Virus record (IMG/VR): IMGVR_UViG_3300027816_000098
Span: 1-64,000 of that record
Source: a virus
Length of the DNA stretch: 64,000 nucleotides
Reading direction: 5' to 3' (one strand)
Both the position numbers and the translations under genes were made by a program. Of this stretch, positions 16,596-29,400 are shown piece by piece; within the stretch, counting starts at the first letter, position 1; each line of letters starts with the position of its first letter. The notes beneath the pieces were generated by a model. That model did no database searches, was not told the DNA's origin, and worked only from the letters and a program-made list of their open reading frames with translations.

Positions 16596-17749
16596 TAAGA
16601 TGTCACTCCTATGCCAAATCTATATTCAATATAGTTGTTAGTATTTTCTTCTTTTAAGATTGGTTGTGCATCATCTGTTTTAATAACATCATATCCTACT
16701 AATGCATATAAAGGATTAATAGTAGAGACATTGTCTATTCTTAATCCATCATAAACGACTAGATAGTTATCTGTTGGTACACCCCCAACTAAAACAGATG
16801 TGTACATTCTAATTCCATTAATATTTGAAAATGTAAAGTTAGAATCTCTTTCGAAGTCTGATAAAGACTTTGTTACAATAATATATCTATTTGGATTAGA
16901 ACTTATTTGAAAATCTGCTGCAGATAGTATTATGCTTAATGTTGCTTTTGGAGATGTTCCTGGAGTTGTTGTTCCGTTTGTAAACTCTAAAAGAATTCTA
17001 ACTGAGTCTGGTGCTGTATTTACTGATGCAGTTCTACTCAATAAACCTAATGCAAGTTTTAGTTGATCTGTTGTAATGTTTTGACTAAAATCAAAATTAA
17101 TTTCATTATTTTCAACATATGCAGCACTACTTGTTGCTACAAGTTTGCTAGAGTCTAAAGGGTTTAAAGTTAAATATGAACTACTTCCACTAACCATAAG
17201 AGCACGATTTAATAATCTTGGCTGCTCATATCTTGCTGATCTCAATGATGTATCAAATATGCTTGAGTCAGAGTTAATAAACTGTGCTTTTGTAGTTGTG
17301 GTAATATCGTTAGTTACAACACTGCCACTTGCAAAGTTTACAACTCCATCTGGTTCAAAAAGCACTGCAGATGCTGATCCATTATTTACATATGACCATG
17401 TTTCTGCTGGCGTATAGGTAATCAAAAGTCTACTATCATACTTTCCCGCTGTAACGTTTGTTGCCGCTGGATATACCCCAACTTCTGAAATTAAATATCT
17501 TTGAGTTGTAGGCATTTGTGCTTTAAATACTATTTTTTCTGTTCCATCATCTTCTCTTACAAAACCTTTTGCAATGATTGGCTCTCTAAAAACTTCAAAA
17601 TCTAATACTTGTGCAGATGGTGAGACAGTGGCCTCTACCCCAGTTAATTCTGGCTTTCTACCAGTTCCAGCAGCAATATATGTAGCAAATGCTGGTGCCT
17701 GATCTAAAAGATACTTTGCAATAATTTCTTTTCCATTTGTTGTAATCAA
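16595..17749 (-). CDS. Tail fibre / baseplate protein
   Basis: A 384-residue structural protein. The N-terminus (ITTNGKEIIAKYLLDQAPAF) followed by YIAAGTG and an EVGVYPA segment is typical of proteins that attach fibres to phage baseplates. The remainder is beta-rich with many Asn, Thr and Ser. It overlaps the downstream gene by one base. No enzymatic motif is seen. A link between the tail tip and the tail spike genes is the likely role. Confidence 0.55.
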   Translation of the reverse strand: MITTNGKEIIAKYLLDQAPAFATYIAAGTGRKPELTGVEATVSPSAQVLDFEVFREPIIAKGFVREDDGTEKIVFKAQMPTTQRYLISEVGVYPAATNVTAGKYDSRLLITYTPAETWSYVNNGSASAVLFEPDGVVNFASGSVVTNDITTTTKAQFINSDSSIFDTSLRSARYEQPRLLNRALMVSGSSSYLTLNPLDSSKLVATSSAAYVENNEINFDFSQNITTDQLKLALGLLSRTASVNTAPDSVRILLEFTNGTTTPGTSPKATLSIILSAADFQISSNPNRYIIVTKSLSDFERDSNFTFSNINGIRMYTSVLVGGVPTDNYLVVYDGLRIDNVSTINPLYALVGYDVIKTDDAQPILKEENTNNYIEYRFGIGVTS

Positions 17750-17750
17750 A

Positions 17751-18479
17751 TTAGTTCACCTCGTATATTGTACCATTAGAATCGATTTGGACCTCTACTA
17801 CTTCTTTATCCCTCATATTAACTACCTCAATGATTAGATTTCCACTTTCATCTATATATACATAGTCTGTTAGTCCAAGGGCTTCTAAATATTCATCACT
17901 AGGTATTTTATTATTTAAATTAATAGAGTTACTTATAAAAGTAGAATCAGATGTTTGTACAGATATTAATTCATCAGGGTTAAACTTTCTTCTTATATCA
18001 GATAGATTGGATATAATATTATATGATGGATTATTTCCCTCTACCGTGTCGTGTCTGACAAACTTTACTAACTCATTAGCACCTATGTTTTCAAACAATA
18101 AGTTTTCTATGGTCTTAGCATCTAATTCTTCTGTTGCTAGATTAACCACGTCTCTTTCTGGAACCATTACTGGTGGTGGCGTAAATGAAAAATCTCCTGT
18201 ATCTGGTGGTGGTAACGCTGGACCTGGATCTGGTGGCAATACCGTATCGCCTCCCCCTTGCTTCCCCCTTTTCTTTCTTTTTTTATCTACTCCAATTGGA
18301 GCCCTAAATGGCTTTGTGTATGAATAAGCAAATAAATTATTTGTAGATGTTCCAGGCTTTCTAGTTCCCTGTATTCCAGTATTGGCTTTTTTAACAGCCT
18401 CTGCTAACTTCTGTACTTTTGGACTACTGGATGGAGAGGCTTTTCCTCCTCCACCTTTACCTGCTGCTGGTTTTGCCAT
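17751..18479 (-). CDS. Gly/Pro-rich tail-associated protein
   Basis: A 242-residue protein. The first 70 residues are low-complexity Lys-, Gly-, Ser- and Pro-rich, the next segment is a Pro-rich linker (PPDPGPALPPPDTGDFSF), and the C-terminal 130 residues look folded and acidic. Composition suits a flexible connector. It directly follows the 1456-residue tail protein, with a one-base overlap. I recognise no family. Confidence 0.5.
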   Translation of the reverse strand: MAKPAAGKGGGGKASPSSSPKVQKLAEAVKKANTGIQGTRKPGTSTNNLFAYSYTKPFRAPIGVDKKRKKRGKQGGGDTVLPPDPGPALPPPDTGDFSFTPPPVMVPERDVVNLATEELDAKTIENLLFENIGANELVKFVRHDTVEGNNPSYNIISNLSDIRRKFNPDELISVQTSDSTFISNSINLNNKIPSDEYLEALGLTDYVYIDESGNLIIEVVNMRDKEVVEVQIDSNGTIYEVN

Positions 18480-21400
18480 TATGCTTCCACCATCCTTAAT
18501 CTATTTCTAATTCCACTTGCTGATCTAGAATAAAATATTTCTGTTACAACAAACTTTTTATCTATATCTACAAAAATAGTTCCTTCTTGATTATTTTGTT
18601 CTGGGAATCTATAGTTTACTGTCAATAAATCTCCAAGTTGTATATGAGGTGTCCCAAATGTTTCAATATACATATTTTTTCTAGGTCTTATAGTTTTTTT
18701 AACCATCCACTCCATTATATCGCGTGCTTGATCATAACTTTGAATATATGGAGACTCTAATGTAAATGACCTATCTCCGTATTTAGATCTGCTTGACTTA
18801 ACGTTTTGATATGTTTTTTCTGATACTTGTGGAGAAACTATAACATTGTTAACTACCACTGGATCGCTAAAGTTTGACAAGTCTTTAAAGTAGTCGTCTA
18901 CGTTTAATACACCAGATGTATTTTGAGTAAAGGTTACTCCTATAATTCTTAAATAACTTCCAGATGTTTCATCTAGAACAATAGCCTTATCTGTATTATT
19001 GAACACCAAAAATTCAGCACCGTATGATCCAGCCCTAAATCCAGAAGCGGTATATGTTCTTTCGCTATTAAATGTAGGTGCTAAGAATGCTAAAAATGCT
19101 GGGTATGCTTTGTCATATTTAACATTAAAGTATGCACATTCTCTAAATATAGTTCCAAACTCATCAAAATATATAGAATACTTTGGACCACTATTAGGGT
19201 TAATTCCAGATAGATATGTTGACTGAACTATTCCAGACATAGCATATGTTCTAAGAGCGTCAGATGATAGTATTTCCTTGCTAGAAAATGGTTTACTTGT
19301 ACTATTGACTACAGATACACTACTTTCTTTACTTTGCAAATTTTTAAGTGCATAAACATTATCAAACATACACTTTGAAGGACCTCTAGTAAATAATGCT
19401 ATGTTGTTATATAAAGGCAAAGGAGAAGTGTCATCTACAGTAGATATTAATATATTGTTTATATATAGATAGAATCTTCTAGTATCTCCAATGTTTTCAT
19501 ATTCTACAGATAGATCATATACAGTTGGATTTGTTTGATTTGCTACCCTGTCGTTTCCAACAAACCTACCTTCATCTACTAATATCTTTGTTAGCCCACC
19601 CCATAATTTATACGGAACTGCTACTGTTGTGTTGTTTACTGTACCAGGCTGTACTTTATAAAATATAACATTATGAACTACGCTTGTAGTTGCACCAGTT
19701 GTAGCGTCTGCTGTTGTATATCTTTCTAAGTTATCTCCAGTTAGAGATACAATTTCAAAATAGTATCCACATCCAGTTGATGAGTTTAGTAATACAGCAA
19801 TTCCTCCAGAGCCACCTTCAATCTTAGGAGTATCGTTTGCTGTCAAAGGCTCTACGGTATAATAGTCTACAGCATTTTGTGGTGTTAAAATTTTATCTCC
19901 ATAGATAGACTTTCCAATAATTCTCATTCTAGTTCCAAAATGTTTAAAGTCATTATTCATTTCTTTATATACATATGTAACAAAATCTCTTTTTTCAATA
20001 TTTGTTGGTAAAGGTGTTGGCCCAGTAAATACTAAGGCTGAAGACTGAATAGTTCCAGCAGTTGTAGTTTTATAATCTTTTAATACATCATCAGATGGTA
20101 TTGATTGACGCATAAAATTAGCAATAATACTAGTTCTTGTTGAAGATAGTGCGGTTGTATTATCCATACCAACGCCTGCTAAGTTTAAACTTTGTTTTGG
20201 TGGAAAAGATATAGAGTTTGTAGGGGTTGTTGTAAATATATAATTTGATGACATTTTAATGCCACGAACATTTGCGTTGTCAGTCCAGTAAGAAGATAAT
20301 CCAGCAGTATGCTCTGTTATAGTTGTACCAAATTGTGCTCTTCCGTGTGACTTTACTTCTCCATTTTTATATGTTACTCCTGGATCTAGTCCAACAACAC
20401 TTGCTGATGCTAAGTTAACATAGTATGGTTCTGAGTAAATTCTAACATTTCCAGTAGGATACATTTTTCCATTGAATGGCAACTCTGCAAAATATTTTTG
20501 ATATTCTTGATTACTTGTTATCCAAAATGTTCCTTGTCCTGGTATTGTGTATTCAACTGCATCATATCTAATAATTTCACCGTTAGCATATAGATAGCCT
20601 TGAAATCTAGGTAGCCAATATACATTTTCTCCTAGGTCTATAATATTATTCACAACAAGATTGCTTTCTACGCTTGGGGGCTGGTCGTTAAGAGTTGTAT
20701 TTAAAGCAACGGCTCCTAAAGAAAATCCAGTACTTTTTGATTGTTCGTTAATAGTTTTGGTTGCAATGTCATTTCCAACTTCCCAAAGCAAAACTGGCTT
20801 GTAGATATATGTTCTATCCTCATCTATTTTAGTTGCTTGAGAAAGTGATGCTGGTGATCTTTGTATGTATCTAGTAACATAATTAATTTTTCCATTATTT
20901 AAAATTTTTGTATCTACACCCTCTATTTGAATTATGTTTGGCAAAACTGATCCAGAAGAGGCTGCAGTTCTTTGTCCATAAAGTGTGTAGTCTACTGCTC
21001 TGTCTGCAGTGTCTGGAAGTAGGTAGTCTTTTGTCATAATCACAAAATCATTGTTTTCGTCAAAGAACATTGCTGTTTGTGTTGATATAGATAATCTTTC
21101 TAATACCTCTGCAACGGATGCATCTGTTTCTACAAAAAAGAAAGGTATTACTGGATCATTCTTTGTTGTAATGTTTCTAAATATATAATTGCTAAAGCCA
21201 ATGCTGTCTAAAAGAACTGCTACTGCCTTTGTTAGTGTAGTATTATTTAATAGTATTGATGGTGCTGTCGCTGTTTCAAATCTAAAATAACTATCTCTAA
21301 GTGGAACATTAACATCAAAGAGTCCTCCAACAACTACGGGAAATTCTTCTGAATATAATGTTTTTATAGGTATAAATTTATCAAACCCATTAACATCTAA

Positions 21401-22849
21401 TATTGCTTCATAGAAGTCAAACTTTACATTTGGTTTTAGTAATCCTTTAATTAAACTGCTGTCATTGTTTTCACTAAATGCTTCATCGTAATTCATTAAG
21501 GTAATTTGTCCGTTTGATGCTAATAGTCCACCAACTGGTAATCCAGTATTTGATTTTGCTAAAGATCTATTTGTTTCAAATGTTGATACATAGTTTGATA
21601 TATCTGCTTTTAGTCTTGGAGATAATTCTATTAAGTCAAAGGTAGTTTCTGGTCCATACATAGTTTCTACTACGACTCTTAAACCTTTAATATATTTTAC
21701 TTCTCTGTATGTTCTTATACCGTCTATCTCAAAGTACTCTGGGTCAACAAGTGTTCTAACCATTCCTATACGTTTTGTATCATCGTCTTCTAATAAAGAA
21801 AATCCATATTCTGGAACAGATATGTCCCACGCTGCTCCATCCCAAATATAAAGTTCACCTGGGTCTGTTGTACTTGATCCAACTAGGTATGCCTCTCCAG
21901 CAAGTAGGCCATTTACCAAAAGAGCACTAGAACTTAAATTGTCAACTAAGTTAAAATTAGTTTTATAATCATCTGGTGCTATTAATCCATAATATAATTC
22001 AACATATCCATCATATTTAACTATATTAGTACCGTCTCTTCTTGTGCTATCTTCATCAAAGTCTATAGCAGTATTCCAGTTATTTGCCTCGTCTAGGTAC
22101 TGAATAGACCACCTTTTTGGAATACTTGATTTGTTAATGTCTCCTAGTGGATCTTCTACGCTAACATCATCTAGTCTATTTCTTATAGTGCCTTTAGATG
22201 TTTCGGCAAGATTTGTTTGCATCTTTAAAACTATTCTATTAATTGCAAAATTATTTTCATATATAACAAATGGAACGGCATCTTCTATTTCATATCCTAT
22301 AGCATTTGCTTGAGTCTTATTTGATATACCTCTTTCTTTACTAATAAAATTAGCACTAGCATTTGCTTTATATAATTCTCTTCTATATGAATTCCAGTAT
22401 TTAAATTTATCATATCTAGATGCTAAATAATATCTTGGTCTTCTAGCAGATGTAATATTATCTATGTATTTATTATCAAAGAATAATGCTTTATTTATAC
22501 CCGATCTAGGTCTAAATGGTTGAAAGCATTCTTTTAATGAAAAGTATAAACTTCTATCTACTTCTGTATTTGTAAACAATAATGATGCATCGTTGTCATC
22601 TACTGCATACTCTGATATCACTTTTGACTCTAATGCGTCTAAGTAAAAATTACCTTCATCATTTACATCATATGAAGATACTAAGGCATTATATATTGGT
22701 GAAGCAGAATCATTTGGTCTATATCTATAGTTTCCATAATTTTCTATAGACTGTAAATCATTTAGATTCCATTCTGCTGTTACTAAAGACTCAACCTTTA
22801 AGGTATTTACAGTTTGAAGATGGTCTAATAACTCTTCATCGTTAAACAT
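18479..22849 (-). CDS. Large minor tail protein (putative tail hub)
   Basis: A 1456-residue beta-rich protein, the second largest tail protein, located after the tape measure and a 194-residue distal tail protein. In siphoviruses this place is taken by the tail-hub or tail-associated protein (Tal or gp-J type). The C-terminus contains GDLLTVNYRFPEQNNQEG, similar to the end of many hub proteins where a baseplate-like domain closes. No peptidase or lysozyme motif was found. The role is inferred from order and size. Confidence 0.6.
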   Translation of the reverse strand: MFNDEELLDHLQTVNTLKVESLVTAEWNLNDLQSIENYGNYRYRPNDSASPIYNALVSSYDVNDEGNFYLDALESKVISEYAVDDNDASLLFTNTEVDRSLYFSLKECFQPFRPRSGINKALFFDNKYIDNITSARRPRYYLASRYDKFKYWNSYRRELYKANASANFISKERGISNKTQANAIGYEIEDAVPFVIYENNFAINRIVLKMQTNLAETSKGTIRNRLDDVSVEDPLGDINKSSIPKRWSIQYLDEANNWNTAIDFDEDSTRRDGTNIVKYDGYVELYYGLIAPDDYKTNFNLVDNLSSSALLVNGLLAGEAYLVGSSTTDPGELYIWDGAAWDISVPEYGFSLLEDDDTKRIGMVRTLVDPEYFEIDGIRTYREVKYIKGLRVVVETMYGPETTFDLIELSPRLKADISNYVSTFETNRSLAKSNTGLPVGGLLASNGQITLMNYDEAFSENNDSSLIKGLLKPNVKFDFYEAILDVNGFDKFIPIKTLYSEEFPVVVGGLFDVNVPLRDSYFRFETATAPSILLNNTTLTKAVAVLLDSIGFSNYIFRNITTKNDPVIPFFFVETDASVAEVLERLSISTQTAMFFDENNDFVIMTKDYLLPDTADRAVDYTLYGQRTAASSGSVLPNIIQIEGVDTKILNNGKINYVTRYIQRSPASLSQATKIDEDRTYIYKPVLLWEVGNDIATKTINEQSKSTGFSLGAVALNTTLNDQPPSVESNLVVNNIIDLGENVYWLPRFQGYLYANGEIIRYDAVEYTIPGQGTFWITSNQEYQKYFAELPFNGKMYPTGNVRIYSEPYYVNLASASVVGLDPGVTYKNGEVKSHGRAQFGTTITEHTAGLSSYWTDNANVRGIKMSSNYIFTTTPTNSISFPPKQSLNLAGVGMDNTTALSSTRTSIIANFMRQSIPSDDVLKDYKTTTAGTIQSSALVFTGPTPLPTNIEKRDFVTYVYKEMNNDFKHFGTRMRIIGKSIYGDKILTPQNAVDYYTVEPLTANDTPKIEGGSGGIAVLLNSSTGCGYYFEIVSLTGDNLERYTTADATTGATTSVVHNVIFYKVQPGTVNNTTVAVPYKLWGGLTKILVDEGRFVGNDRVANQTNPTVYDLSVEYENIGDTRRFYLYINNILISTVDDTSPLPLYNNIALFTRGPSKCMFDNVYALKNLQSKESSVSVVNSTSKPFSSKEILSSDALRTYAMSGIVQSTYLSGINPNSGPKYSIYFDEFGTIFRECAYFNVKYDKAYPAFLAFLAPTFNSERTYTASGFRAGSYGAEFLVFNNTDKAIVLDETSGSYLRIIGVTFTQNTSGVLNVDDYFKDLSNFSDPVVVNNVIVSPQVSEKTYQNVKSSRSKYGDRSFTLESPYIQSYDQARDIMEWMVKKTIRPRKNMYIETFGTPHIQLGDLLTVNYRFPEQNNQEGTIFVDIDKKFVVTEIFYSRSASGIRNRLRMVEA

Positions 22850-23433
22850 TATACTTCCTCAACTGATACCGATATGTTCCAAAAATCATGTGTAGTAAAT
22901 CCTCTTTTAACTACTGAGTAATCAAAGTCAGAGAAATATACTTCTAGAACTTCATTATATTGTTGTAAGTGTGCATATGGTGCTGTATCAAATTTATCAT
23001 ATCTATCATAAGCCAAAAGCATAAAGAAAGATCCTTGATGTGCCTCGTACCACTTTACTAGATCAACTCCACCTGCACCGCCATCTGCTGTATATTCTTC
23101 TGCAGAATATGTTTGTATTCCACTAGAGTCAAACCCTGGATCTCCACTAAATGCTCTAGAAGGAAGCATTTCCCAAGACCAAGAAACATTTGTTTTGTCT
23201 GCAATATGATAAGAACGCATTGTTCCAGATATCATTCTTTGTTTATTTTCTATTCTTTGTTTAGTAAAATTAATCTCACTTCTATTATGGTCTGATAGTA
23301 TTAAAAAGTCTTCACCTTCGGTATTGCCATCTGGTATAAATAATCCTCCACTAAGGGTATATGAGTCTGCCCATGCAATTGCTTGTGGTCTGGTATATGC
23401 AAATCTATTTTGAATATATGTTGAATTAACCAT
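22849..23433 (-). CDS. Distal tail protein-like
   Basis: A 194-residue protein directly after the tape measure gene. This position usually holds the distal tail (Dit) protein, which forms the hub ring at the end of the tail tube. The sequence is beta-rich and aromatic, with DHNRSEINFTKQRIENKQRM and a closing FWNISVSVEEV. Overlaps with both neighbours support co-translation. The fold is not recognised with certainty. Confidence 0.55.
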   Translation of the reverse strand: MVNSTYIQNRFAYTRPQAIAWADSYTLSGGLFIPDGNTEGEDFLILSDHNRSEINFTKQRIENKQRMISGTMRSYHIADKTNVSWSWEMLPSRAFSGDPGFDSSGIQTYSAEEYTADGGAGGVDLVKWYEAHQGSFFMLLAYDRYDKFDTAPYAHLQQYNEVLEVYFSDFDYSVVKRGFTTHDFWNISVSVEEV

Positions 23434-26400
23434 TAAAGTCTATTGCTCCTTAAGTTTGTATCTGTCATTCTTCTAAGTTTTCCAACTACAACATTTGCTA
23501 TTTCTTCTGGTGAGGCATCTGTGTTTGGAACATTAACGTTTACATTATAAGTATACACTGGAGTGTTATTTATTGTTGATGTTGTTGGTGCTACTGATCC
23601 TAACTCTACTGATGAGCCAGTTCCCTTTATTGATGGAAATACGTCTCCATTAAGTGCTTTAAGCATATCCATGTTTTCTGCAGCAACTGATTTTCTAACT
23701 ACAAATTCTCCTGGTGTAAGAAGTGCTGGAACTCTATCTGTATTTCCTAAGCCTGGAACTATGTTACCAACAGCATACTTCTTCATCTTTCCACCCATGG
23801 CCATGCCTGGTGCTGGTTCATTAGATGTATACTTTAGGAAACCTCCAAATGCTTTTTTAATAACTCCACCAGCGTTGGCTGCTGTTGGGTCATATTTTCT
23901 ATTCGCTGCTTGATTTATATATTTAGCAATATCTTTATAGTAGCCCACTAATCTTCCAACTCTTGCTTCTTCCTCTATTTGTCGGGCTCTAATTCTTAGT
24001 TGAGTTGCTTCTATCTGTCTTGCAATAACTTCTCTTTGTGACTCTAAGTTTTTAATTTGATCTTGTAGTGGCCATGTTTGAAGATCTCTTTCATACATTC
24101 TTTGGTTTATTGAATCAATTTGTGACTCTATCTGTTGTCTTGTTAAGAGTTGTCCATTTACTGATGTTGTTAATGCATCAATTTCTCTTTGTCTTTGTAG
24201 TTCTAGTTCTGCTTGAGTATTGTCTATTTGACCTTGAGCAAAGTCTTCTGTCATTGTCAAAGCAGCCTGTGCTGCAGCAGCGATATCTCCACTAGTTAAG
24301 GCACTGGCTAAATCAAGTCTATTTTTTTCTTGTTGTGCTACTTGAGCATTTGCTTCTTTTACTCTATTCAAAGCATCAATTCTTGCATTATAAGATTTAT
24401 TTACATTTTCTTCTTTCTTAGACAGATCTTCTAATGCTTTGTTTCTAACAGTAAGTTGTCTTTGATCAGCATCATTTAATTTATTGATAGCATCTATTTG
24501 ATCTTGTACCGCTTCTATGTTAGCGTCAATAGCATCTGTTTGTGCTTCTAAAATATCTACTTGTCTTTCGTCTTCACCTTTAACTATATTTTGTAAAACT
24601 CTTTGAGCGGCTGCTTGTTGATTTACTGCTTTTACCAAGTCTAGTCTTTTCTTTTTAACTAATTCAATTGCAGTGGCAGCATCTAGATTTGCGGCTGCTT
24701 CTGGTGACAATCCTCTTTTTACTAACACGCTAAGTGCTGCTGAATACTCTTTTGTTTGCTTAATTGATTCTTCTAATATTTGAATCTTAGACTTTTCTCC
24801 ACCTGATCCTGGTGGATCTTCTTCTTGAAAGGTTACTGGTGGCTTTACTCCATCAGGTGCACGAGATGTAACTTGAGGTGTAATATAATTTCTAAATGCA
24901 TTTGCTGCTTCTATCAATCCTTTGTCAGTAAGTGCTTTAACTATTTTATCAACTAGATCTTTATCTATATTTCCAGTTGTTAGTTGATTGAAATATTCTG
25001 TTGCCTTTAAGACATCTCCATCTGCTAGTCCAGTAAATACAGCATCAACAATGCTTGACTCAAATCCTTGACCAACTCCAACTAGTGACTGTTCTGCTGC
25101 TTTTCTTTGATCATCAAAAAACTTTACAACAGCCTTTGATTCTTGAGTTCTTAAGTTACCAAACTTATTTCTATCATAAAGATTTTTTAACTCAGCATCT
25201 GTTTTACCTAAATACTGTGCAAAAGAGTCTATTGCTTTAGTGGTATTTTTATTTATTAAATCTGTTTGTTGTTTAATTCCTTCTTGATACTTAGTAAAAC
25301 TTATTTCTCCATCTTCATACTGGGTTGTCAGTACATCCATAGAGGCTGCTATATTTTCATTTGCACCCTTTAGTATTTCATTGATGTTGTTTGCCACATT
25401 TTCTCTTACTTGGTTTTCTTCAATACCAAATAGTTTAGATATAAAGTTGCCTTCTTCTACTTGTTGCTGTGCTAAAGTAATTATGTCAGACAGATTAAAC
25501 TTAGGAGATATTTCAGCAGCAATCTGTAAAATGTTATTTTCTAATAATTCTCCATTAGGTCCAAATAGTTTTGATATTTTTCCAACTGCATCTATCGCTA
25601 AACTCTGATCATTTAATGCTAAACCAATATCTTTTGCAATAGCCTCTGCTTCATCTGGCGTAATTGCTCCAGCAACAACTGCTTTCGAAACTTGATTTCT
25701 GATTGCTAGAGCAGCGTCTCCACCTGCTGCTCTTACCTTTTCAATGTCTGCCAATAGTTTCTTTCCTGCATCACTTTGTATATATTGTGTTGAGAATTGT
25801 TGTGCTTCAGCACTAATTCCTCCACCTGCTCTACTTGCTCTTGTTTCTGCTAATCTTTGTCTAGTTGTAGTTCTTCCAAAAGATTCAGCCATTGCTTCAA
25901 TATTTTCTGTAGATCCATACATTGCTCTTGTCATAGCAGCACCAGCATCTGCTACCTTCTTTAATTCTTTATTTACAACAATGCTTAACAATCCAGAAGT
26001 TGCCATAAATGCTGTAATTACTAAACCTACTGGATTTGTAAGGAATGGTAATCTTGTTGCTAATACTCTTAATACTGGTCCTAAAACTTGGAATGCACTA
26101 GCGGCAATAGAGGCACCTGTTACAACTTTTCCAATTGCACTAACTGCTTGGTTAGAACTTGACTGTAATGCTGGACCAGCCAAAAAGCCTGTAAAAGCAG
26201 CACCACCGATTCCTCCACCAACACGAGATCCAATTGCCGCCATCCTTGCTTGGCCAACTGTTCTTCCAGTAATATTTTGATATCTTTGGTTTCTTTCTTT
26301 TCTTGTTCCTTGTTGAAAATTCTTTACTTTACCAGCATTTAATGCGTCTAAGAATGGTCTATTTCTTGCTGCTGCATCTTTGTTGACAACAAATTCTCCT

Positions 26401-29400
26401 GGAGTTAATAGTGCTGCTTGAGTCCCACTACTATTTATATCTCCACCTTTATTTTTTGTTACCAATATGTTTCTTAGTCCTGATAATGCTGCAGGTATGT
26501 TTGCTCCACCAGTGTAACTTGCTCCAACAATACTTCCATCTCTTCCTATAAAGTTTACTTTTCCTGATTTATTTCTATAAACACCAATACTTCCTTTTGG
26601 TAGGTTTTTGATAAATTGAGACTTTTGATCTTTTGTTATATCTCCTGCTAATTTTTTACCTTTATTTAAAACAACAAGACCTTTTGCTCTAAGGTTTGTT
26701 ATTGTTCTAGGGCTTTCAATGTCAGTTGGTTTTGATATTCCTATCTTATTATAAATTTCTTTTGTATCTGCTCTCCACTGCATTGGTCTCTTTAATAAAG
26801 AATATGTTTCAGGATATAATTTTTTAATTGCCCTTTGATAGATTGGGCCTACATGCTTATCAAATAGTAATTCATCGCCTCGACCAGTCTTTACCATTAA
26901 TTCTAGTTTTCTTACCATTGCTGCTTGAACTCTATCAGAACCCGTTCCTCTACCAGTTTTACCTAGCACTTGATCTAGTGGACCAAAGGTTTGACCTGCT
27001 GGAGTATTTCTTAAATATGACAACAGATCAGATGCTTTTACTCCACTTCCAACACTGTTTCTTAATGCTTGATTAATTGATCTAGGTAAAAATGCTGTAA
27101 ATCCTTCTTGTTGTGTTGCAAATTTGCCAACCTTATTAAATATTTTTTCTTGGCCTCCAGTGAGTCCAGATGGTTTAACAAAATCTCCTCCAGATCCTAA
27201 GTGTGTAAGTTCAAGTGGTGGTCCAAACATTCTTGCTTGAGATGGCGATAACTTTCCTGGTCTAACTCCAATACCACTTCTTTCTACGGCTTCTTGTGCT
27301 AATATATCTAGATTTCTTTTATTTTCTATTACATCTCCGCCACCAAAGTATCCAGCAACTCCACCCATATTTAATCTTTCTAAGAACTTTGTACCAATGC
27401 TTCTAGTTGCATCTTTTGTTACAACAAATTCTCCTGGTGTCAACATTGCTGGAACTGTATCTTGATTACCAGTTCCTGGAACTTGACCACCTGTAGCAAA
27501 TCTTCTTGGGAAAGCACCTTTAATATTTCTTGATCTTGCTTGTGCTGTTTGTAATGCAGTTCCTGGTGCAGCAAATGTAAATTTAGATAAGGATGCTGCT
27601 TCGGCCATTCTGTTTATTAAATATGAATATGTATCGCCTAAGTTTCTAACTGCTGCCCTTGCACCCTCTGCGGCAGAAACTTGAGCACGGAAAGCATCGT
27701 TTGCAGACATGGTTGCTGAACCCAACTGTTTTGCTGCAATTGCGGCGTCTATCTCTTCAAGAGACATATACTTCATGGATTGAGTTACTGCTTGAATTCC
27801 GCCTACAACCCCACCCTTCATTAATCCTTTAGAAAATATTCCAAGAGATTGTAATAATTTAGCAAGAGTTCCACTTAGGTTCATTAATAAACCAAAAAAC
27901 ATTGTTCCAGCAGGTATAACTAAGCCAGTAATAATAGTTGCTAGTGCTATAAATTTCTTTGAAAAGTCAGGAAGATTATTAAATCCTTCTACTATCTTAG
28001 TTAAGAAATTAACAACAGGAATAGCAAGTTGAACAAATAATTGACCTATAGGAGCAATTGCTAATTTAAATTTTTCAATAGCCGCGGTTAATTGCACACC
28101 AAATGATTGCTCAATAACAGACAACTCTCTCTCAGCAGTTTGTCTTAACTGTTCAGAGGAGAATGCCATAGTGTCTATAACTTGACTTGCCTGTGATCCA
28201 TCTCTAACTATATTCTCAAATAGTGCACCTAGACGAGCGTATTGGAACTTACCAAATACTTGCTCTAATGCTTGTTGTCTAGAGAATTCATCTAAAGTTT
28301 GAAGTGCTGTTGCGAAATCCATTACAGTGCCCATTAAATCTCCACGATTTCTTTGGACAATTGCATCTAGATTAATGTTAAATCCAGCAAGCATTTCTTT
28401 TGCTTGTTTTGTTGGGTTAATTAAAGATCCAAGACCTGACTTTAGTGCGTTTGCACCCTGCTCTGCGGATACTCCACCTTCCTGCATTGCTGCAAGAAAT
28501 ACAGCCATATCTTTTACGTCTCCACCTAAACCTTTAATAACTGGTGCCACACGTGGAATTGCTGCTGCTAAATCTTGTAAACTTACTACAGTTTGGTTTT
28601 CAACCATGTTTAAGAAGTTAACTGTATCTGCTAACTCTTGTCCACTAAGTCTAAATGCTGACTGCAAAGCAATTGTTGTATCAAGTGCTTGATTTTGATC
28701 CATTTGACCAAGTGTTGATAACCTAGTTGCTTGAGTTACTGCGTCTGTTAAATCTTTATTTCTACGACCTGCTGCTGCAGCCTGAGCAGCCAAGCCAACT
28801 GTATCTTTAACTGCAATTCCATATTTTGTATATTCTTTACCCAAAGCCATAACAGCATCCATATTGCCTTGTAATTCTGCAGGTGTGGTAAAGATGTCTC
28901 CATAAACTTTTTTAAATGCTACTGCTTGTCTTTCTAGTTCCATGAATGTTTTGCCAGCAGTTGATCCAAATACTGTCAACGGTAGTGTAAAACCAACCAT
29001 CAACTGACGACCAGCCCACTGAACATTCTTACCAAAGTTAATTAATTGTGTTGTTCCTTGCTTAAACATCGAAGTAAGAATTTGAGATCTTTGTGTAGCA
29101 ATAGCCATCTCGGAACTAAATGCTGCTAGAGGTCTGATAGCAAGAGCCTCTTGCATGCCTCTTGATGCACCAGTTGTGGCTATAAATTGAGTTTGTAATG
29201 TTCTTGAACGCTCTGCGGCAAGACCCATTGTTTCAGCAAATAAAGCACTGTTTCTATTAAATTTAGCATTAAAAAATTGACCTAGAGTTGCTTGACCTTT
29301 TCTTAGGGTAGCATCTAATGCACCAGCAGATGTTTTCATCTTTACGGTTTCAGCAGTAAAGAATCTGCTTGCATTAACTAAGTCTTGTAATTCAGTAGTA